From Candidatus Woesearchaeota archaeon (lineage in GTDB: Archaea > Nanobdellota > Nanobdellia > Woesearchaeales > GW2011-AR9), in contig JABHDY010000002.1 in the NCBI GenBank assembly GCA_018676855.1, forward strand, positions 1 to 64,000: a stretch of 64,000 nt of DNA, read 5' to 3'. Both the position numbers and the translations under genes were made by a program. This document shows positions 59,053 through 64,000 of the stretch, one piece after another. How positions within the stretch are numbered: position 1 is the stretch's first letter; the number at the start of each line of letters is the position of its first letter. Under the pieces are notes generated by a model. It was not told the origin of the DNA, made no database searches, and was given only the letters and a program-made list of their open reading frames with translations.

Positions 59053-59376
59053 ATGATTAAAGAATTAAATACTGAAAATCTTAAAGAAGCAATTATGTCA
59101 AGTACACCCGTGATAGTTGATTTCTGGGCATCATGGTGCGGTCCATGTAAAATGTTAGCACCTGTCTTTGAAGAATTAAGTGAAGAATATGATGGAACAT
59201 TAACATTTACAAAAATCTCAACTGAAGATAATCCTGATGCAGGTTCTATGTATAATGTTGCAGGAATTCCTTGCTTGATCGTTTTTAAAGACGGTAAAGA
59301 AATTGATAGAATTGTAGGTTTTGCACCAAAACCATTGTTGAAACAGAAGATTGATGCTGTTCTAGAAAAAGTATAA
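59053..59376 (+). CDS. trxA: Thioredoxin
   Basis: VDFWASWCGPCKMLAPVFEELS; GGAGGT SD before ATG at 59053. Confidence 0.95.
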   Translation: MIKELNTENLKEAIMSSTPVIVDFWASWCGPCKMLAPVFEELSEEYDGTLTFTKISTEDNPDAGSMYNVAGIPCLIVFKDGKEIDRIVGFAPKPLLKQKIDAVLEKV

Positions 59377-59450
59377 TTTTTTATATTCTTTTTACTTTCT
59401 TTAATTTTAGATTGGGTATTGAAACAGATTCTACTGAAGATACAAGAACA

Positions 59451-59867
59451 ATGGAACAACTACTTAGTGATTTTCATCCAACTATGGGTTGTCTAGTAGA
59501 ACCACCCGGATATATTAAAAAGGACTATCAATACAAACAGATAAATGGAGAGGTACCTATTGGTATGATTGTTCGTGCAAGTGCAGAAGACGTTTTTTTT
59601 GTATATTTTTCATTAGATAGAATCTTACAACAGGTTGAATCACTTTCAAGAAGAGAAGAAAAAGTACTTCAGATATATTATGGTGTTTCTTTTAATTCTT
59701 TTATACAAGCAGAAAAACTTTATAGAAAAAATGGTAGTTTAGAAGAAGTTAACACATTTTTAACAATTCCTAACCAAGAAAAAGAAAAACTTAAAATAGA
59801 AGGAAGATTACTAGGACAATATGATAAAATTATCGCAGGGAGCGGAAGCAATTTTGTACAAAGATAA
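59451..59867 (+). CDS. Hypothetical protein
   Basis: ATG-start version of the 59412 ORF; overlaps bud32 start. Confidence 0.5.
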   Translation: MEQLLSDFHPTMGCLVEPPGYIKKDYQYKQINGEVPIGMIVRASAEDVFFVYFSLDRILQQVESLSRREEKVLQIYYGVSFNSFIQAEKLYRKNGSLEEVNTFLTIPNQEKEKLKIEGRLLGQYDKIIAGSGSNFVQR

Positions 59868-60435
59868 TGCAGCTGTAATTAAAGAACGGTTCAGTAAAGC
59901 GTACCGTTTACAGCATTTAGATGATTCTTTACGAAAATTTAGAACGAGACGAGAAGCAAAAGTTCTCACAAAATTAGGAGAAATGGACTTTCCTGCACCA
60001 AAAATGCAATCATTTTCTGATAAACGAATGTCAATTGTCATGGACTTTGTTCCAGGGGAAACGTTGAAACATGTTCTTAAACATGGTGATGAATTCCATA
60101 CGTTCGCAAAAGAAATTGGGCAGAAAGTTGGCATTCTTCATAAAGAAAATATTGTACACGGAGATTTAACAACATCTAACATGATTGTTAACAAAAAAAA
60201 TCATCAATTAACATTTATTGATTTTGGTTTATCATCTTTTTCTGAAAAGATTGAAGATAAAGCTGTTGATTTATTTTTATTAGATAGGGCGTTAGAGGGC
60301 ACACATTTTGAATTCTATCCAGAAATATTTGAAGATGCTCTCAAAGGTTACGAGGAAACTAACCCTGAATCAAAAGATATTATTAATCGTCTTGAAGAAG
60401 TTAAAAAACGTGGACGTAATAAGAAACGGGATTAA
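59821..60435 (+). CDS. bud32: KEOPS kinase Bud32 (standalone)
   Basis: LSQGAEAILYKDNAAVIKERFSKAYRLQHLD; VHGDLTTSNMIV; IDFGLS. Confidence 0.94.
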   Translation: MIKLSQGAEAILYKDNAAVIKERFSKAYRLQHLDDSLRKFRTRREAKVLTKLGEMDFPAPKMQSFSDKRMSIVMDFVPGETLKHVLKHGDEFHTFAKEIGQKVGILHKENIVHGDLTTSNMIVNKKNHQLTFIDFGLSSFSEKIEDKAVDLFLLDRALEGTHFEFYPEIFEDALKGYEETNPESKDIINRLEEVKKRGRNKKRD

Positions 60436-61091
60436 ATCCATTTAGTTGCTATGGTCCCAGGACCTCTTCTACCAACGATTGGACCATCATCATAAAACAG
60501 GCCAGCTTTACTCATGTTATCTCGTGCAATTCTTGCACATGAATATGTTGCCATGATGCCTGATTCTTTCATTACACGATGTACATCTTTAAAGAAAAGT
60601 GTTTCCCACATGTGAGGTGCAGTTTTTGGTGAGAATGGATCAAAAAATACTGCATCAAAATGGTTCTCTTGTAATTCAGTAATAGTTTTACGTGCATCTC
60701 CAATAATAAAAGTAACGGTAACATTTCCTTCTTTTAATTCGGTTATTTCTGGCGTTAATTTCTTATAATGAGTAAAAAATGTAATGGGAGGATTGACATC
60801 TTGTATTTTAGCAATTATCTCTGTATCGTATTCTAATCCAACAACTTCTATAACACAATCAGGATTTGTTTTTAGTGCTACGTCAATGGCCATGGCACTA
60901 TTGTATCCTAATCCTGAACAAATATCTAAGATACGTATGTGGCCAGACTTAGCTTTCTCAGCTATTTTACATGGAACTGCATATTTCTTAAGCGCTTCTT
61001 CAACAGCTCCCGTTTGTGAATGATATGTTTCTCCTACCGATTCGTTAAGGAACGTTTCTGTTGCATCCGCAGTAGTTACTTTTTTGAGCAT
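60432..61091 (-). CDS. MnmC-like (MnmD) methyltransferase
   Basis: GETYHSQTGAVEEALKKYA; RILDICSGLGYNSAMAID; DAVFFDPFSPKTAPHMW. Confidence 0.85.
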   Translation of the reverse strand: MLKKVTTADATETFLNESVGETYHSQTGAVEEALKKYAVPCKIAEKAKSGHIRILDICSGLGYNSAMAIDVALKTNPDCVIEVVGLEYDTEIIAKIQDVNPPITFFTHYKKLTPEITELKEGNVTVTFIIGDARKTITELQENHFDAVFFDPFSPKTAPHMWETLFFKDVHRVMKESGIMATYSCARIARDNMSKAGLFYDDGPIVGRRGPGTIATKWI

Positions 61092-61114
61092 TTACTCTTA
61101 AGAACACACTTTTT

Positions 61115-61930
61115 TTATATAATTACTGCTCGACCTTTCCGTACAAGCAACTTAGCAACTTCTGAAAATATTTTAAACTCTTCATCAATATCAAACGGTC
61201 CGTACGTTTTCATATCTTTCCATACAAAACTTGGCATTGGTTTAATGAACTTAACTTTTGTCATTTCTTTCTCCTCTTCTTCTTTTTCATTTTGACTGTC
61301 TTCTTTATTTACATCTACACTTTCATCTTCAGAATTTGTCTTATCAATTATTCCTGTATCTTCTTCTGATTGTTCTTCTTCATCATCTGTATCTTCTTGA
61401 TTATCTTGATTTTCTGCAACATCTGTAGAAATATCTGGTTCTTCCGTGTCAGGACTTTCAAATTGTGTAAACGCACTTTTTGATGATTGAATAGGAACTT
61501 CTCTTCCTCCTACAATTGGCATTTCTCCCTTAAACAATTGACCAAGGATGCCCCTCCTATACATATCTAATGTAATGATAATATTTTCAAAAAAATTCTT
61601 TTCTTTCTGTAACATACACCCCGTATCAATCAAATCTGATCCCGTTTTACTTTTATTAAGTGCAACGTCAATTATCTTTTTCTCTCTTCGTTCATAAATC
61701 TCTTTTAAAATACGTTTAATGCTACGTAGTTCATACTCTAACTTATCCTTTTCACCAGACGCAAACATATCGTCAGAGGACTGTTTGCTATCTAAAAGGA
61801 CTTTCTTTTCTTTCATATAACTTACAACATCAATAAAGAAAGTTTCCTCTAACTTTTGAAGATCTTCCCTCTTCTTTTCATTTCTAAGGATGTCGTACAA
61901 TGTTTCAAGTGTAATACGTATTTCGTCCAT
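61115..61930 (-). CDS. GINS complex subunit (Gins51-like) with acidic linker
   Basis: MDEIRITLETLYDILRNEKKREDLQKL; C-terminal MPSFVWKDMKTYGPFDIDEEFKIFSEVAKLLVRKGRAV. Confidence 0.82.
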   Translation of the reverse strand: MDEIRITLETLYDILRNEKKREDLQKLEETFFIDVVSYMKEKKVLLDSKQSSDDMFASGEKDKLEYELRSIKRILKEIYERREKKIIDVALNKSKTGSDLIDTGCMLQKEKNFFENIIITLDMYRRGILGQLFKGEMPIVGGREVPIQSSKSAFTQFESPDTEEPDISTDVAENQDNQEDTDDEEEQSEEDTGIIDKTNSEDESVDVNKEDSQNEKEEEEKEMTKVKFIKPMPSFVWKDMKTYGPFDIDEEFKIFSEVAKLLVRKGRAVII

Positions 61931-62021
61931 TTTCCCCCAAATTCTGGAAGCTCTCACTCTTTTAAAATATATTGTTGCTTGAGAAGATATGTTCCACATG
62001 AAGTAAGGTTTTTATAGGGTA

Positions 62022-62276
62022 ATGGGTTACTCCTTTCCGATGGAAATTGATAAATATATTCATAATGGAACGCTTACAATTCGTGTAGTACCAAATGCAT
62101 CTAAAAATGATGTTGTTGAGGAACATAACCAACTGAAAGTATATATTAAAGCAGTTCCTGATAAGAACAAAGCTAATGTTGAATTGATTAAATTTTTTAA
62201 AAAGAAGTTTGGGTTACGTGTTATGATAAAGTCAGGAATGAAAGGAAGAGATAAAGTCTTGAAGGTTATAAAATAA
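62022..62276 (+). CDS. DUF167/YggU-family protein
   Basis: LTIRVVPNASKNDVVEEHNQLKVYIKAVPDKNKANVELIKFFKKKFGL. Confidence 0.88.
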   Translation: MGYSFPMEIDKYIHNGTLTIRVVPNASKNDVVEEHNQLKVYIKAVPDKNKANVELIKFFKKKFGLRVMIKSGMKGRDKVLKVIK

Positions 62277-62280
62277 ATTT

Positions 62281-63288
62281 TTATTTTAGAACACGTAATT
62301 TGACATCGGCACCCTGTAACAATTGTTTTCCATCATCGTCTGGATATATGACTTTTGAAACAACTTCTTTAATTCCAGCATTAATAATCATTTTAGAACA
62401 TGTTACACATGGTGTAAATGTGGTATAAATTGTTGCTCCTTTCGTTGACGTCCCATTATGTGCCGCTTGAACTATAGCATTTTCTTCAGAATGTGCACAA
62501 ATACACGGTTCTGAATAAACACCAGATTTTATAAGGCCAAGATGTCGTGACGTACATCTTTTACATCCTCCAGCATTACAATGTTCTATTCCTTTAGGAG
62601 TTCCATTATATCCTGTAGATATTATTTGTTTTTCTTTAACGATAACTGCACCTTTTTTTGCTGACATGCATGTGCATCTCATCTTGACTGCTTCAGCAAT
62701 GTTCATAAAATATGTGTCCCAGTTTGGCCGTGAATCTTGTAATTTGTATAATTGGTCCCTGACAAGTTTGTGTACTTTTTCTGTCAACTTTTCAAGTGTA
62801 GAATCGTTAACTATGGTGATTTTTGCCATATCTATAACACGTTGTAACTGTTGCGAGTTAGAATCATTACTATTTTCAATAGACTCTTTTTCACGCAATT
62901 CTTTCAATGTTTTTGGATCTTCTTCCCGGTTACGTTGAATAATCCTCTTTAATCGTACAGATTCAGGAGCAGTTACATTGACTAAAATGAAATCTTCTCG
63001 TTGTGTAAGATGTTCAACTTCAGATGGGTTTCGTATAGATGTAAATACATGATTCTCACCATCTTTAATCTCTTGTAACGCTAATTTAGATAGAACACTT
63101 GCCCCCTGTTTAGTTCTAAGATGATTTCCTAATTCAATGAGCTTATCACGTGTAATTTTTTGTTTACGAGTAGTAAGTTCATTTCGTAACAAATCAGAAA
63201 ATGAAACGTGATAAAAGTTTTTTCCTTGTAATATTGCAGCAACTGCGTCCTTACCAGAACAATAATTACCAGTAACACCTATTATCAT
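62281..63288 (-). CDS. P-loop kinase-like + dCMP deaminase fusion
   Basis: N-terminal GVTGNYCSGKDAVA; C-terminal CAHSEENAIVQAA...TTFTPCVTCSKMIINAGI. Confidence 0.88.
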   Translation of the reverse strand: MIIGVTGNYCSGKDAVAAILQGKNFYHVSFSDLLRNELTTRKQKITRDKLIELGNHLRTKQGASVLSKLALQEIKDGENHVFTSIRNPSEVEHLTQREDFILVNVTAPESVRLKRIIQRNREEDPKTLKELREKESIENSNDSNSQQLQRVIDMAKITIVNDSTLEKLTEKVHKLVRDQLYKLQDSRPNWDTYFMNIAEAVKMRCTCMSAKKGAVIVKEKQIISTGYNGTPKGIEHCNAGGCKRCTSRHLGLIKSGVYSEPCICAHSEENAIVQAAHNGTSTKGATIYTTFTPCVTCSKMIINAGIKEVVSKVIYPDDDGKQLLQGADVKLRVLK

Positions 63289-63403
63289 AGTATTTTGATA
63301 TGGTCTTTCTTTAAATTGATTATTATAATACAAAAGAGAGACTCTAATTACTATGTAGCAGGGGATAAAGACATTTAAATAGGATTAGTTATCTTTATAC
63401 TAT

Positions 63404-64000
63404 ATGAAAAGGGGCATGTTTATTGTTATAGATGGATTGGATGGTTCTGGGAAAGGTGTTCAAACAACAAAACTTGTTGAAAGACTACAACAAGAACAAT
63501 ATCCTGTTGAAATGGCAGATTTTCCACAGTACGATAATTGGTCAGCAGTGTTTGTTCAACAATACTTAAATGGTGCATTTGGATCAGCAAGTGAAGTTAG
63601 TGCAAAGAAAGCATCATTATTTTATGCATTAGATAGATTTGCAGCAGGTTCAAAAATTCAACAATGGTTAGACGAAGGAAAGGTAGTTATTTCTAATCGG
63701 TATGTATCTGCAAACAAAGGACATCAATTAGGAAAAATTACTGATGAAACTGAAATGGGCGAATTTCTTTCTTGGTTAAACGAAATTGAATATTCTACTC
63801 TTGAAATTCCAATTCCAGATATGACATTATTTCTTCATATGAGTCCAGAGATTGGTCAACGACTTGTTGACAAAAAGGGAGAACGTAGTTATACTGACAG
63901 AAAACGTGACATTCATGAAGAAGATCTTGACCATCTCCAAAATGCAGAACGGGCATACCTTTTCTGTTTAGACAATGATCCAGTTGAGAATTGGCAACGA
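63404..64000 (+). CDS. tmk: Thymidylate kinase, 3' truncated by window end
   Basis: My translation MKRGMFIVIDGLDGSGKGVQTTKLVERL...SNRYVSANKGHQ; open to the window edge. Confidence 0.92.
   Translation, partial: MKRGMFIVIDGLDGSGKGVQTTKLVERLQQEQYPVEMADFPQYDNWSAVFVQQYLNGAFGSASEVSAKKASLFYALDRFAAGSKIQQWLDEGKVVISNRYVSANKGHQLGKITDETEMGEFLSWLNEIEYSTLEIPIPDMTLFLHMSPEIGQRLVDKKGERSYTDRKRDIHEEDLDHLQNAERAYLFCLDNDPVENWQR

Noticed and set aside
1-64000. CRISPR arrays, transposons, prophage or integron structures
   Set aside because: No regularly spaced repeats, transposase/integrase-like proteins or terminal inverted repeats were recognised.

Overview
This window looks like a contig from an archaeal, probably DPANN / Woesearchaeales-like, genome. 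That placement is inferred from gene content, not from a tree. It opens with the 3' part of a 23S rRNA gene (no 5S follows within the window). I read a compact group I intron (~1293-1622, at the E. coli L1931-equivalent site) and a small ~33-nt hairpin insertion in helix 89 inside that gene. The rest is densely coding: translation and transcription genes (aEF-1A, S10, S24e, S27ae, Rpo7, Spt4, Spt5, SecE, TFS), replication/repair genes (Hef, MutS1, two type-4-like UDGs, MutY, EndoIII, a NurA-like protein, a GINS subunit), FtsZ, a membrane H+-pyrophosphatase, secreted proteases, an initiator tRNA-Met, and a tandem tRNA-Leu / tRNA-Thr pair in which tRNA-Thr seems to carry two introns. The observations I consider most worth following up are: the archaeal group I intron with all core helices readable; the doubly interrupted tRNA-Thr(GGU); an unannotated 50-aa Gly/Tyr/Ser + Cys/His-rich peptide gene with its own TATA box; a 611-aa divergent adenylosuccinate-synthetase-like protein with a substituted catalytic His; an ArmA/FmrO-like 16S rRNA methyltransferase; a sigma-70-region-4-like protein; and a tandem Fis-type HTH protein. 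No CRISPR array, transposase, prophage or integron was seen.
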